64,000 bases of DNA from Flavobacteriaceae bacterium UBA7302 (GCA_002471825.1 DKQS01000007.1:496001-560000); one strand, 5' to 3'; counted from the first letter of the stretch, positions 8,228 through 17,574 are shown. The notes: generated from the sequence alone by a model not told the origin. Program-made: numbers and translations.

Positions 8228-8701
8228 TTATTCTAATATCTCTTTAACCGCCTTAGCAATCAAATCGTATTCATAACCCTTGTTAAACAAGAAGTTTTTC
8301 AGCTTCTGTTTACGCTGATATTCATTGGTTTCTTTCAACAATCCGTTTTTCTTTTCCGCCAATTGTAAAAGCGTATTATAATAATCATCTTCCTCAATTT
8401 CTTGGAACCCTTTTTTGATGCTATAGGCTGAAATATCTCGAAATTCCAATTCCTTTTTGATGCGATTCCGTCCCCATTTCTTAATGTTATGCTTCCCGCG
8501 AACAAAGCTTTTAGCAAAGCGCTCTTCATTCAAATAATTTTCTTGAATCAAGTGAATGATGATCTCTTCTTTTGCTTCTGGAATCAGAAAAAATTCTCTG
8601 AGTTTTTCTTCAACATCTTTATGACAACGATCTTGATAAACGCAGTAATACTCTAGTTTCTTTTTGATTTCATCTACCGTATAGGAAGGCTTGGAATTCA
8701 T
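8228..8701 (-). CDS. recX: Regulatory protein RecX
   Basis: This 157-residue protein is made of three-helix RecX repeats that modulate RecA filaments in DNA repair. The signatures are Y-C-V-Y-Q-D-R-C-H-K-D-V-E-E-K-L near the N-terminus, L-N-E-E-R-F-A-K-S-F-V-R-G-K, then K-W-G-R-N-R-I-K-K-E-L, and the final L-F-N-K-G-Y-E-Y-D-L-I. Length and motif order are normal. It lies alone here, downstream of the DUF2927-like gene on the same strand (17-base gap). recA is not in the window. Confidence 0.93.
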   Translation of the reverse strand: MNSKPSYTVDEIKKKLEYYCVYQDRCHKDVEEKLREFFLIPEAKEEIIIHLIQENYLNEERFAKSFVRGKHNIKKWGRNRIKKELEFRDISAYSIKKGFQEIEEDDYYNTLLQLAEKKNGLLKETNEYQRKQKLKNFLFNKGYEYDLIAKAVKEILE

Positions 8702-8718
8702 TGAATGGAATGAGAGAA

Positions 8719-9420
8719 TTAGTATTTAGTTGCGATGATTGTTTTTAAATCCATTTCAAAAAGCACCTTGTTTAAATCAAACTCATTCATACCTGCTTTG
8801 ATTTCGGGAGAGTATAATAATTTCACAAGCCTTTTGTCTTTTCTCGAAAAACTAGGAGAAGGTGGATTGGCATTGGCGTAAAAAATACTTCTTCTTGAAT
8901 TCAAATATCCCATCATACCAATAGATCGAAGAAACAACCTTTTGAAGTTTAAAGTTCCCCTATCATATGAATTTGTTTTGTCAGGAACAATACAAAAGCT
9001 TGCATTGCTCAGTCTACCTTTATCGTCATTATTTCTATAGAAGAAATGGTCAAAATTAGGATTCGCCAAAAACTTTTTAATTGGGATATTGAAATCTTTG
9101 ATGTAGTCTTCAATAGGACCAAAAAAAACTTTAATATCTCCTTCCTTTTGAGTTTTTGTTGCTACCAATTGCATCCCGGTTAGCTCTTCGACATTCGAAA
9201 TGAATTCTGCCAATCGCTTTTTAGAGATAAATCGTAAATCACCATTGATAAAGTACCTTAGTGTATCGCGATTCTCCCATTTTATCAACATTGTTCTTTG
9301 ATTATTGTGTTTCAAGAATGCGGCATTAACGAATTCAGAAATGAGGACTCGTTCTTTTTTATTCTGAGAAAAACATGTGAGGGACGCGAAGATGACAAGC
9401 AGAAATACGATTCTTTTCAT
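8719..9420 (-). CDS. Secreted DUF2927-like protein
   Basis: This 233-residue protein has a signal peptide (M-K-R-I-V-F-L-L-V-I-F, ending near S-L-T-C-F-S). The mature part starts with L-I-S-E-F-V-N-A-A-F, followed by I-K-W-E-N-R-D-T-L-R-Y-F-I-N-G, then L-T-G-M-Q-L, and near the end L-V-K-L-L-Y-S-P-E-I-K-A-G-M. This order resembles the DUF2927 family, whose function is unknown. It lacks the HExxH-like site of true metallopeptidases. It probably acts in the periplasm. It shares direction with recX and is separated from the RND operon by a strong palindromic terminator. The family match is from memory and moderately sure. Confidence 0.7.
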   Translation of the reverse strand: MKRIVFLLVIFASLTCFSQNKKERVLISEFVNAAFLKHNNQRTMLIKWENRDTLRYFINGDLRFISKKRLAEFISNVEELTGMQLVATKTQKEGDIKVFFGPIEDYIKDFNIPIKKFLANPNFDHFFYRNNDDKGRLSNASFCIVPDKTNSYDRGTLNFKRLFLRSIGMMGYLNSRRSIFYANANPPSPSFSRKDKRLVKLLYSPEIKAGMNEFDLNKVLFEMDLKTIIATKY

Positions 9421-9455
9421 AGGAGCAAATCAATTATTTTACTGACGGAAAATAC

Positions 9456-9482
9456 AAAAAGGCTCGCAATTGCGAGCCTTTT
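9456..9482 (-). terminator. Terminator of the RND efflux operon
   Basis: A perfect 18-base palindrome (GGCTCGCAA and its complement, no unpaired loop bases in the sequence itself) is flanked by five A on the left and four T on the right. Read on the minus strand it ends in a T-run just after the RND gene. It can also act for the plus strand. Confidence 0.8.
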
Positions 9483-9501
9483 CTTATGTAAACTATTAAA
9501 A

Positions 9502-12500
9502 TTATGCTGTTGCTACTTCCGGAACAGTATCGGGCGCTGCCTTTACTTCTGGAGTGCTAAATTTGGTTTGCAACCACATTTTGAATCGAGTGATTAGATA
9601 AAACATGATTGGCACCACAACAAGTGTTAAGAATGTTGCTACAAACAATCCGTAGATAACCGTCTTTGCCAATGGACCCCAGAAGATCACGTTGTCTCCA
9701 CCGAAGTAAATATTCGCATCAAATTCACTTACTAGCGTAAAGAAGTTAATGTTTAATCCGATTGCTAATGGAATCAATCCTAAGATGGTTGTAATCGCAG
9801 TCAACAATACTGGTCTCAAACGAGCCTTTCCTGCTTTAACGATTGCTTCAAACAAGTCTTTCTTTGGCAAGTAGGTATTTCGTTCTATGGCGATGCCCAA
9901 TTCCTCTTTTTTACGATCGATCAAAAGTTGGGTATAATCCAATAAGACGACTCCGTTGTTTACCACAATACCTGCAAGCGAAATGATTCCCATCATGGTC
10001 ATCATAATCACAAAGGACGCCCCGGTAATAACAATTCCGCCAAATACGCCAATGAAGCTCAAGAATATGGCCACCATGATAATGAATGGCTTCGAAACCG
10101 AGTTGAATTGGAAAATCAAGATGAAGAAAATCAAGGCCAATCCTTTGAAGAAAGCTCCCATTAAGAAAGCTTGCTGCTTGTTTTGCTCTTCAATCTGACC
10201 TGTATAATCAATCTTAATATCGCGAGGCAATTCGGCAAAGTTTTTCATTTCTTCTTTTACCTGATTCACAACAGCTGCTGCATCTACGAAACCTGGAGCC
10301 AATTGTGAATACACAGTTACCACTCTTCGGGTATCTCTGTGCTTGATGGCACTAAATCCGGAGGTGTTGCTTTGACTGGCAACAGCAGAAACGGGTACAG
10401 CTTTTACTTGTCCGCTTGACTGATCTCTAAAGGTGATTTTCTGATTGAAAATGGCGCTTTTGTTATATCTGATGTCTTCTGCAAAACGCACGTTGATATC
10501 GTAGTCGTCACCATCTTCTTTATAGATTCCCGCTTTGGCACCAAAGATGGCATTTCGTAATTGTTGACCCACTTGACCAACCGATACACCTAGTTCCCCA
10601 GCTTTCTGGCGGTCTACTTCTACACGCATGGCTGGTTTGTCACGATTTACATCAATTTTTAACTCGTCAACACCAGGTACGTTCTTGGCATTGATAAAGG
10701 CACGCATTTTTTCAGCTGTAGCAATCAATTCTTCATAATCATCACCTTCCAATTCGATATTGATGGGCGCACCTGTTGGGGGTCCATTTGCATCTTTTTC
10801 CACAGAGATCAATACTCCAGGATAGATGCCTGTCAATGCTTCCTGTACCTTTTGACGCAATTTCTCACTATCCAATCCACGTCTGTATTTGTACTGACGC
10901 ATAGAAGCGGTAATTTTTCCTTTATGTGGCATTTCTGCCGAAGAACCACCATCGGTTTGAGGGTTTCCTGCTCCTTCACCAACCTGAGAGACCGAACTTT
11001 CCACCATAAAGTTGTGGTCACCATCCATATAGGTGCTTTCATTTAGAATGCTATATACCCGGTTTTCGATGTCTTTGGTGATCTTGTTTGTTTTATAAAT
11101 ATCAGTTCCTTGTGGATATTCGATATAAACCACAACCTGATTTGGTTTGTTATCAGGGAAGAACTCGATTTTAGTTCTTTGACTAGCCACCGAAGCACCA
11201 AACCCTCCAAATGCTGCGAAAAGCATGATAAAAGTACCCACAGTAATCGCAATGGGTCTCCATCTACTCAAGGCACCTCTAAGTGTTCCTTCATAGGTAT
11301 TTTCCAACCACACCAAGGTGTTTTTTTGGAAATAGTTGGCTGCTTTTCTTAAGAACAGGCGGTATACCCAAAGCATGACTGCGGTAAACACCATTACGGT
11401 TCCCAAAGCTCTGAATTCACCACCTACTAGCATAATGATAAGTCCGAATCCGCCTACAATTCCCGAAATGTATATGATTCTCTTTCGAGGCATGTCTTTG
11501 TCTTCTGTATTCATGAATTGAGATACCAATACCGAGTTGAAGAAAATCGCTACGACCAAAGAAGATCCCAATACAACCGATAAGGTAATCGGGAAGTAAA
11601 TCATAAACTGTCCGAACAATCCTGGCCACAATCCTAAGGGTACGAAGGCTGCTACCGTCGTTACTGTCGAGATGATAATCGGATAGGCAATTTCACCAAT
11701 TCCTTTTTTGGCGGCTTCCACACGACTCAAACCTTCTTCATCCATCAAACGATACACGTTTTCAACTACTACAATTCCGTTATCTACGAGCATCCCTAAT
11801 CCCATAATCAGTCCGAAGAGAATCATGGTATTCAAGGTATAGCCCATTCCGTTTAAGATCATTAAGGACATGAACATCGACATCGGAATTGCGAACCCTA
11901 CGAATAAGGCGTTTTTAAATCCGAGGAAGAACATCAATACGGTTACTACGAGAATAATACCGAAGATGATGTTGTTTACCAGGTCATCAACCTGAGAAAT
12001 GGTTTTATCAGAAAGATCGTTGGTAATGCTAACTTCTAAGTTTTTTGGAAAACGATCGGCCAATGCTTTTTCAGTAATAAGCTTCACCTTTTCCGCAGCA
12101 GCCACCATGTTTTTACCCGTACGTTTTTTCACGTCTAACATTACTACAGGTTTGCCTTCTTTTCTTGCAAAGGTGGTTTTGTCTTTGGCTTTGAATTCGA
12201 TAGTAGCAATGTCTTTTAGGTAAATCGCTTTCCCTTTTTCAGCCTTTAACACAAAGTTCTCAAGGTCGCTTGGTTTTTCAATTTCGCCAAGAATTCTGAT
12301 GGTACGACGCTGTCCACTTGCAATTAAATTACCAGCAGAAGAAGTAACATTTCCTCGTTGGATGGTGTTGATCACATCATCAAAGCTTACCTGCATGGCC
12401 ATCATTTTATAGATGTCTACAGCAACTTCAACTTCTCGTTCTTGAACCCCACGGATATCGGCCTTTTTAACTTCATCCAAGTCTTCAATTTCATCTTGAA

Positions 12501-13023
12501 GGTATTCTGCGTACTCCTTTAATTGCTGTAGTGGATAGTCTCCCGAGATGTTGATGTTCAAAAACGGAATCTCTTCAGACATGCTCAAATCAAAGGCATT
12601 CGGATCAACTTTGGCACCGTTAAAAGTAGGCCAGTCTTCTGAAGCTTTTTCGGCATCGAGTTTGTCTTTTACCATTTGCTTGGCAACATCCACATTCATG
12701 TCGTCATCAAACTCAACAATGATCATGGAGTAATCTTCTTGTGAAGTGGAAGTGATCTCTACAACACCACTCAATCCCTTCAATTGGTCTTCCAATGGAT
12801 CGGTGATGAGCTTCTCAATATCTTCCGCAGTATTTCCTGGGTATAGGGTACTGATATATATTTTGGTCTCCTTGATTTCAGGGAAATCTTCACGAGGCAT
12901 GCTAAAGTAGGCAGAGATTCCAAGTACTAAAATCAAGAATATGGTCACATACATCGTTGAGCTATTGGCAATGGCCCACGACGACAGTTTAAATTCTTTA
13001 TCGGTCTTTTTATTTGTAGTCAT
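9502..13023 (-). CDS. RND efflux pump, HAE1-type permease
   Basis: This 1173-residue inner-membrane proton/drug antiporter is the motor of a tripartite efflux pump. It has the RND layout: one membrane helix near residues 20-42, a large periplasmic domain, about six helices, then the same again. The motif G-M-L-V-D-N-G-I-V-V-V-E-N in the first helix bundle carries the proton-relay aspartate of the HAE1 type, and G-I-V-V-N-N-G-V-V-L-L-D is its counterpart in the second half. The N-terminus has F-Y/F-S-M-P-R-E-D-F-P-E-I typical of Bacteroidota pumps. It is the last gene of the TetR-TolC-MFP-RND operon. The substrate is unknown. Confidence 0.93.
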   Translation of the reverse strand: MTTNKKTDKEFKLSSWAIANSSTMYVTIFLILVLGISAYFSMPREDFPEIKETKIYISTLYPGNTAEDIEKLITDPLEDQLKGLSGVVEITSTSQEDYSMIIVEFDDDMNVDVAKQMVKDKLDAEKASEDWPTFNGAKVDPNAFDLSMSEEIPFLNINISGDYPLQQLKEYAEYLQDEIEDLDEVKKADIRGVQEREVEVAVDIYKMMAMQVSFDDVINTIQRGNVTSSAGNLIASGQRRTIRILGEIEKPSDLENFVLKAEKGKAIYLKDIATIEFKAKDKTTFARKEGKPVVMLDVKKRTGKNMVAAAEKVKLITEKALADRFPKNLEVSITNDLSDKTISQVDDLVNNIIFGIILVVTVLMFFLGFKNALFVGFAIPMSMFMSLMILNGMGYTLNTMILFGLIMGLGMLVDNGIVVVENVYRLMDEEGLSRVEAAKKGIGEIAYPIIISTVTTVAAFVPLGLWPGLFGQFMIYFPITLSVVLGSSLVVAIFFNSVLVSQFMNTEDKDMPRKRIIYISGIVGGFGLIIMLVGGEFRALGTVMVFTAVMLWVYRLFLRKAANYFQKNTLVWLENTYEGTLRGALSRWRPIAITVGTFIMLFAAFGGFGASVASQRTKIEFFPDNKPNQVVVYIEYPQGTDIYKTNKITKDIENRVYSILNESTYMDGDHNFMVESSVSQVGEGAGNPQTDGGSSAEMPHKGKITASMRQYKYRRGLDSEKLRQKVQEALTGIYPGVLISVEKDANGPPTGAPINIELEGDDYEELIATAEKMRAFINAKNVPGVDELKIDVNRDKPAMRVEVDRQKAGELGVSVGQVGQQLRNAIFGAKAGIYKEDGDDYDINVRFAEDIRYNKSAIFNQKITFRDQSSGQVKAVPVSAVASQSNTSGFSAIKHRDTRRVVTVYSQLAPGFVDAAAVVNQVKEEMKNFAELPRDIKIDYTGQIEEQNKQQAFLMGAFFKGLALIFFILIFQFNSVSKPFIIMVAIFLSFIGVFGGIVITGASFVIMMTMMGIISLAGIVVNNGVVLLDYTQLLIDRKKEELGIAIERNTYLPKKDLFEAIVKAGKARLRPVLLTAITTILGLIPLAIGLNINFFTLVSEFDANIYFGGDNVIFWGPLAKTVIYGLFVATFLTLVVVPIMFYLITRFKMWLQTKFSTPEVKAAPDTVPEVATA

Positions 13024-13067
13024 TTTTTGTTCAGTCGTTAGTGATTAGACGTTGGTCGTTAGAACGT

Positions 13068-14234
13068 TTAGTTGGTAACCTTTACAGATTGACCATTTTT
13101 AATACTTCTAGCACCCTCTTCAATGAGTTGATCTCCTGCTGAAATTCCGTCTAAAATTTCGATAAAATCACCCTGAGTTTTTCCAGTTTTCACAACTGTT
13201 TGTTTGGCAACACCAATAGAGTCTTTCATTCCGGCAATTAAATACACATACTGATCGCCATTGGCATTTTCAGAGATGATGCTCTGCGGAATCAAGATGG
13301 CGTTGTCGCTGGTATAATCGTTAATCTTCAACTTGGCTGTGAGATTTGGTTTGATGCTTTTCTCTGAATTCGGAACACCAATCTCTACTTTAAAAGTTCG
13401 GTTGGCCGGATTGATAAAGTTGCCGGTTTGTCTTACGGTCGACTTTACTGTTTTTCCTAATACTGGGAATTCGATTTCTACTTCTTTTCCTTTCGAGATA
13501 TACGGAATGTAAGTTTCTGGAATATCAGCTTCAATGTACATGTTTGACAAGTTGACAATACGGAATACCTCTGACCCTGGACCAGGAGCCACCACGGTTC
13601 CTTGTTCCTTGATTACATCATCAATCACTCCTGAGAAAGGAGCTTTTAAGTTGTATTTGTCAAACTGCTTTTTCAATTGCTCTAATTGATTCTTAGATGC
13701 GGTATAATTGGTTTTAGTCTGTAAATATTGAATTTCAGAACCAATCTTTTGCTCCCACAACTTGGCTTGTCTTTCAAAAGTAGTCTTGGCCAATGCCGTG
13801 GTTGCTTCTAATTGCGCTACCTGTTGTGCCAATCCGCCGTCATCAATTTTGGCGAGCACTTGCCCCTTTTTTACATACTGACCTTCTTTCACAAAGATCT
13901 TTTCAAGGGTACCTGGAGTTTCGGGATACACCAATACGTTTTGTTTGGTTTTTACATTTCCTTGAAGCTCTAAGTAGTGATTGAATACTTGTTGTTCAAT
14001 GGTCAAAGCCGTTACAAGTGGATTCCTTTTCAAAGTATCTAACTTTTCAATAGCCGCATTCAATTGCTTGATTTGCGCATCGATGTTTTGCTTGGCTTTG
14101 TCTAAGTCCGTTCGTTTCTGACGAATGGTTTTTAAATCATTACTAGCAATGATATCTTCTACCGTTGAGGTTTCATTTCCTCCACAAGAAAGAAATAAGA
14201 AGGCTAGTAGTAAGGTATAGTATGTAGTTTTCAT
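13068..14234 (-). CDS. Efflux membrane fusion protein (HlyD/AcrA family)
   Basis: This 388-residue periplasmic adaptor links the RND pump to the TolC-like channel. It has a lipobox at Cys17 (F-L-S-C-G), a coiled hairpin at about 40-75, a lipoyl half (G-T-L-E-K-I-F-V-K-E-G-Q-Y-V-K-K-G-Q), a second helical hairpin (T-T-A-L-A-K-T-T-F), then Y-N-L-K-A-P-F-S-G-V-I-D-D-V, a beta-barrel and a membrane-proximal domain. These are the standard modules of the family. It lies 44 bases upstream of the RND gene and 11 bases downstream of the TolC gene. Confidence 0.93.
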   Translation of the reverse strand: MKTTYYTLLLAFLFLSCGGNETSTVEDIIASNDLKTIRQKRTDLDKAKQNIDAQIKQLNAAIEKLDTLKRNPLVTALTIEQQVFNHYLELQGNVKTKQNVLVYPETPGTLEKIFVKEGQYVKKGQVLAKIDDGGLAQQVAQLEATTALAKTTFERQAKLWEQKIGSEIQYLQTKTNYTASKNQLEQLKKQFDKYNLKAPFSGVIDDVIKEQGTVVAPGPGSEVFRIVNLSNMYIEADIPETYIPYISKGKEVEIEFPVLGKTVKSTVRQTGNFINPANRTFKVEIGVPNSEKSIKPNLTAKLKINDYTSDNAILIPQSIISENANGDQYVYLIAGMKDSIGVAKQTVVKTGKTQGDFIEILDGISAGDQLIEEGARSIKNGQSVKVTN

Positions 14235-14245
14235 GAAGCGAAATT

Positions 14246-15655
14246 TTATTTTAGTGGTATGTTTAATGCGTTTTCTAATGTTGCTTTTTTGGCAATCACA
14301 TCCAACATGGATTGAATGTAATTTTGTTGTTGTGTATACAACTGGTTTTGAGCTTGTGACAACTCAAAACTTGTTGACAATCCCTCAAAGAATTTGATGC
14401 GTTGTTTCTTTTCAATGCGCTCTGCAAGGGCAAGATTTTTCTTATTGGTTTGATAGTTTTCAATACTTAATTGATAGTCACTTTTGGCTTTTTGAGCCTG
14501 AAGACTCAAACGTTGTTTGGTTTCTTCCAATCGTAAATCAGCTGTTTCAAATGCTATTTTGGCTTGGGCCGTTTTGGCGCTTCTTCCCAAACTACTGAAG
14601 ATGGGCACGTTTAAGCTCACACCGAGCAATGACTGTTGAAACCAACGTTGATTGCTGCTGAAAAAGTTGAAATCTTCGGCAAAGGCCTGGGTTCCGTAAT
14701 TGATGAATGCCGATAGCCTAGGTAGCGCCTGACTCTGTTCGTAGCGCATTAACAAACGCTTTGATTCCTTATCGTTCTCGGCAATTCGAAAATCGATGTG
14801 ATTGTTTACATTGAAAGAAGTTGACAAAATGTTCAAGTCGATGTTCTTACTTGTCAATGAATCTAGATCGTCTGTAAGAATCAATTGAGTATTAATTTTG
14901 CTTCCCAAAGCCAAGTTCAACATCTGATAGGCAATTTCTTTGAAGCGCTTTACATTGTTCAACTGAGCTTTCACATTACCAAGGGTAATTTCTAGCTGCT
15001 CAACATCTTCTTCTTCATTCAATCCGTTTTCGTAAATCTTCTTAGCGTCATTCAGGTTTTTCTCCAACACCTTCATGTTTTTTTGAAGGATGGAAATACT
15101 GTTTTCGGTCACCAAAACATTTCCGTAAGCATTGATCACTGCTTCGCGCGTAATCAATTCGGTTTTTTCATTGGCTTGTTGCGAAATTTTTAAGAAGGTT
15201 CTTGCCGATTGCAAACCAACCAAATACGATCCGTCAAATAATAGTTGGGTTAGCGTAACTGAGGCATTCATGTTTTGCTTTGTTCCAAATACAACAGGAA
15301 TAAATCCTTCCGGAACAGTGGGCTGTGAATTGGCCTGCAGGTTAAAATATTGCTCTACGGTTTGCACCACCGAAGAGGTATTGTCAAAGGCAGCCGCAGG
15401 CAACAAAGAAACTGGCTGTTTGATGAAGTATTGGTAATCTACATTGGCATTGATTTGAGGCAAACCGATTGTGGTTGTTTCCCAAACCTTTTTCTCTGCA
15501 GAAGCAATATCATTAGCAGCAGCCTTCGTGTTGTAGCTATTTTTTAGGGCATAATCAATAGCTTCTTGCAAAGACAACTTCAATGCTTTTTCCTGACCAT
15601 AGAAGGTCATGGACAAGCCCAATAGAAGTATGGTGAAATATGATTTGTAATTCAT
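14246..15655 (-). CDS. TolC-family outer membrane efflux protein
   Basis: This 469-residue outer-membrane channel protein has a signal peptide (ending near F-Y-G-Q, residue 21). It starts with L-S-L-Q-E-A-I-D-Y-A-L-K-N-S, the usual opening of each OEP repeat, and contains two long helical halves with Q- and N-rich stretches. The phrase V-N-V-P-I-F-S is typical of the strand region of the second half. It forms the exit duct of the tripartite pump encoded by the next two genes. It overlaps the stop region of the tetR gene by one base. Confidence 0.92.
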   Translation of the reverse strand: MNYKSYFTILLLGLSMTFYGQEKALKLSLQEAIDYALKNSYNTKAAANDIASAEKKVWETTTIGLPQINANVDYQYFIKQPVSLLPAAAFDNTSSVVQTVEQYFNLQANSQPTVPEGFIPVVFGTKQNMNASVTLTQLLFDGSYLVGLQSARTFLKISQQANEKTELITREAVINAYGNVLVTENSISILQKNMKVLEKNLNDAKKIYENGLNEEEDVEQLEITLGNVKAQLNNVKRFKEIAYQMLNLALGSKINTQLILTDDLDSLTSKNIDLNILSTSFNVNNHIDFRIAENDKESKRLLMRYEQSQALPRLSAFINYGTQAFAEDFNFFSSNQRWFQQSLLGVSLNVPIFSSLGRSAKTAQAKIAFETADLRLEETKQRLSLQAQKAKSDYQLSIENYQTNKKNLALAERIEKKQRIKFFEGLSTSFELSQAQNQLYTQQQNYIQSMLDVIAKKATLENALNIPLK

Positions 15656-16266
15656 TAGTTAGTGGTTTTATTTTTTTCTAGCTGTTTTTGTAATTCAATG
15701 ATTCCTTTTTCAGAACAGATGCCTCGAAGGTGGTATTCTAAAAAGTAGTTTGTTAAGGTTGACATGGAGAAGTCTTTCAAAGGGAAATAATCTTTGTCTT
15801 TGATTCCCATGGCACCGATGAAATAGATGCGGGTCACAAAATCGATGTCCAGATCAGCACGATACAAGCCTTGTTCTTTTCCTTTTTTGATGTTCTCAAT
15901 GGTACACTCTTGCATTTTTTTGAATTGCTTCTTCTTGAGTGAACTAAATATATTTGGATAATAACGTTGCAATTGATACTGTGGTGACGACTTCTCATCC
16001 TTTAAATGACGCATCATTAGGTTCTTGATTTCAAAGATTTCTGCAATCGGATTCAAATCTGATGCGCAGATTTCATCGATTCCTAAAGAAATGATGCTAA
16101 ACATGTGGTTGGTGGTTTCATCTACCAACTCGGTTTTGTTGCTAAAGTGTTTGTACAAGGTCTTTTTGGAGATGCCAAGGTTACTGGCAATATCATCCAT
16201 GGTCACACTTTTAAAACCAAGTGTGATAAATAGTTCTGTCGCTTTCTGTAAGATTCTTTCTGTCAT
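15655..16266 (-). CDS. TetR family transcriptional regulator
   Basis: This 203-residue repressor has an N-terminal helix-turn-helix of TetR type: I-L-Q-K-A-T-E-L-F, G-F-K-S-V-T-M-D-D-I-A, L-G-I-S-K-K-T-L-Y-K-H-F (residues about 4-46). The C-terminal ligand domain is unlike any I can name. It is the first gene of the efflux operon, so the operon is probably autoregulated. Its promoter carries an inverted repeat GGAAACT..AGTTTCC that spans the upstream box and is the best candidate operator. The ligand is likely a pump substrate or a membrane stress signal, which is inference. Confidence 0.92.
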   Translation of the reverse strand: MTERILQKATELFITLGFKSVTMDDIASNLGISKKTLYKHFSNKTELVDETTNHMFSIISLGIDEICASDLNPIAEIFEIKNLMMRHLKDEKSSPQYQLQRYYPNIFSSLKKKQFKKMQECTIENIKKGKEQGLYRADLDIDFVTRIYFIGAMGIKDKDYFPLKDFSMSTLTNYFLEYHLRGICSEKGIIELQKQLEKNKTTN

Positions 16267-16273
16267 TCGGGTG

Positions 16274-16304
16274 CAAAAATAGCTAAGGAAACTAAAGAAA
16301 CAAA
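16274..16304 (-). promoter_or_regulatory. Promoter of the TetR-RND operon
   Basis: On the minus strand TTTG (16304-16301), a 19-base spacer and TATTTTTG (16281-16274) match the Bacteroidota -33/-7 consensus. The -7 box ends eight bases before the tetR ATG, so the leader is very short. Confidence 0.65.
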
Positions 16305-16314
16305 AAAAGTTTCC
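16287..16314. promoter_or_regulatory. Candidate TetR operator (inverted repeat)
   Basis: GGAAACT (16287-16293) and AGTTTCC (16308-16314) form a perfect 7-bp inverted repeat with a 14-base spacer that contains the -33 element. The left arm region also has a direct repeat of GAAAC. A repressor bound here would block the promoter. This is inference from position and symmetry. Confidence 0.5.
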
Positions 16315-16367
16315 ATAGTTTTAATCTTTTTTTAACGTTTGCTTAAAAATTTAGATACATAATGCCG

Positions 16368-16375
16368 TATTTTTG
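16368..16375 (+). promoter_or_regulatory. -7 box before the polyprenyl synthase gene
   Basis: TATTTTTG fits TAnnTTTG and lies 17 bases before the TTG start. The nearest upstream TTTG (16338-16341) is 26 bases away, longer than usual, so only the -7 box is convincing. Confidence 0.35.
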
Positions 16376-16391
16376 ATAAAAATTTGAGGAT

Positions 16392-17363
16392 TTGGATATT
16401 AAAAAATACCAAGAAAGCTTTCAAAACTACCTGTCATCCAAGCAATGGGTAAGAGAACCCAAAAACTTGTACGAGCCCATTGATTACATTTTGCAATTAG
16501 GAGGAAAGCGCATGCGTCCCATACTCACCTTAATGTCAAGTGACATTTTTAGTGATGAGGTAGACCATGCCATGCCTGCTGCTTTGGCCATTGAGGTCTT
16601 TCATAATTTCACCCTGATACATGATGACATCATGGACGACGCACCTTTGCGAAGGGGGATGAAAACCGTGCATGAAAAATGGGATATTAATACGGGAATT
16701 CTTTCGGGAGATGCCATGTTGATTTTGGCCTATCAATATTTTGAGAACTACGAACCGGTAGTTTTTCAAAAATTGGCCAAACTCTTTAGCAAAACAGCCT
16801 TGGAGGTTTGTGATGGTCAGCAATTGGATGTAGATTTTGAAACGCGTAACGATGTAACCATCCCTGAGTATTTGGAGATGATTCGATTAAAAACCTCAGT
16901 GTTGGTGGGCGCAGCTTTGGAAATGGGTGCGATTGTATCGGAAACTTCGGATGAAAACGCCCGATTGATTTACGATTTCGGATTGAACCTCGGATTGGCC
17001 TTCCAATTGCAAGACGATTATTTAGACACCTTTGGGAATCCGGAGACCTTTGGAAAACAGGTGGGTGGCGATATCATGGAGAACAAAAAGACTTTTTTGT
17101 ATCTGAAAGCCTTGAAAGATGCTAGTCTAGAAGACAAGACCTTACTACTTGAATTGTATGCTCAAAAATTGGACGATTCTACAGCTAAGGTAGATCAGGT
17201 AAAAGCGCTTTTTGAAAAGTATGAGATTCCGACTAAAATCAAATTAAAAATTCAGCATTTTACCAACAAGGCATTGGCTACTTTAGAGGGTATGGATATC
17301 CCTTCAGGCAAAAAGCAGAACCTAACCAATTTTGCACTTTGGCTTATGAATAGAGCCGTTTAA
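16392..17363 (+). CDS. Polyprenyl synthetase (isoprenyl diphosphate synthase)
   Basis: This 323-residue trans-prenyltransferase condenses isopentenyl diphosphate with an allylic diphosphate in quinone, carotenoid or lipid-carrier synthesis. It has G-G-K-R-M-R at 37-42, the first aspartate motif D78-D-I-M-D-D, and the second, F-Q-L-Q-D-D-Y-L-D, followed by G-K-Q-V-G-G-D. A Phe lies five residues before the first motif, a position known to limit chain length, so a short or medium product is possible. The start is TTG at 16392 with GAGGA just upstream; no ATG fits the family start better. Confidence 0.9.
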   Translation: MDIKKYQESFQNYLSSKQWVREPKNLYEPIDYILQLGGKRMRPILTLMSSDIFSDEVDHAMPAALAIEVFHNFTLIHDDIMDDAPLRRGMKTVHEKWDINTGILSGDAMLILAYQYFENYEPVVFQKLAKLFSKTALEVCDGQQLDVDFETRNDVTIPEYLEMIRLKTSVLVGAALEMGAIVSETSDENARLIYDFGLNLGLAFQLQDDYLDTFGNPETFGKQVGGDIMENKKTFLYLKALKDASLEDKTLLLELYAQKLDDSTAKVDQVKALFEKYEIPTKIKLKIQHFTNKALATLEGMDIPSGKKQNLTNFALWLMNRAV

Positions 17364-17378
17364 AAGATGCCAATTTCC

Positions 17379-17410
17379 TTGCAAAAGAGATAAATTATAA
17401 TGTACATTTG
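17379..17410 (+). promoter_or_regulatory. tRNA promoter
   Basis: TTG (17379-17381), a 21-base spacer and TACATTTG (17403-17410) match the Bacteroidota consensus. Transcription would start about ten bases before the mature tRNA. Confidence 0.7.
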
Positions 17411-17425
17411 CAAACCAAATTTACA

Positions 17426-17499
17426 GGTCCTATAGCTCAGCTGGTTAGAGCACCTGACTCATAATCAGGTGGTCCTTGGTTCGAGTCCAAGTGGGACCA
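17426..17499 (+). tRNA. tRNA with CAT anticodon (tRNA-Met elongator, or tRNA-Ile2)
   Basis: This 74-base cloverleaf has an acceptor stem GGTCCTA pairing with TGGGACC, D-arm GCTC..GAGC, anticodon stem CCTGA/TCAGG with loop CTCATAA (anticodon CAT), and T-arm CTTGG/CCAAG around TTCGAGT. Base 73 is A and CCA is not encoded. CAT reads Met unless the C is modified to lysidine, in which case the tRNA reads the Ile codon ATA; the sequence alone does not settle this. A-T at the base of the stem and G-C at the first pair differ from initiator tRNA, which excludes fMet. The 3' end is repeated twice downstream. Confidence 0.93.
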
Positions 17500-17549
17500 C
17501 GATCATCATAAAAGCACTTACCGTTTTAGGTTGGTGCTTTTTTCATTTA
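17483..17549 (+). repeat. tRNA 3' end plus terminator, copy 1
   Basis: The last 17 bases of the tRNA and the following 50 bases with the terminator make up the first of three copies. Copy 2 (17595-17660) differs from it at only about five positions. Confidence 0.8.
17511..17545 (+). terminator. tRNA terminator
   Basis: AAGCACTTACC pairs with GGTTGGTGCTT (one mismatch, one G-T pair) around a six-base loop and is followed by a run of T. Confidence 0.75.
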
Positions 17550-17574
17550 TTCCTGTATGTTGGACGAGAAGTTT

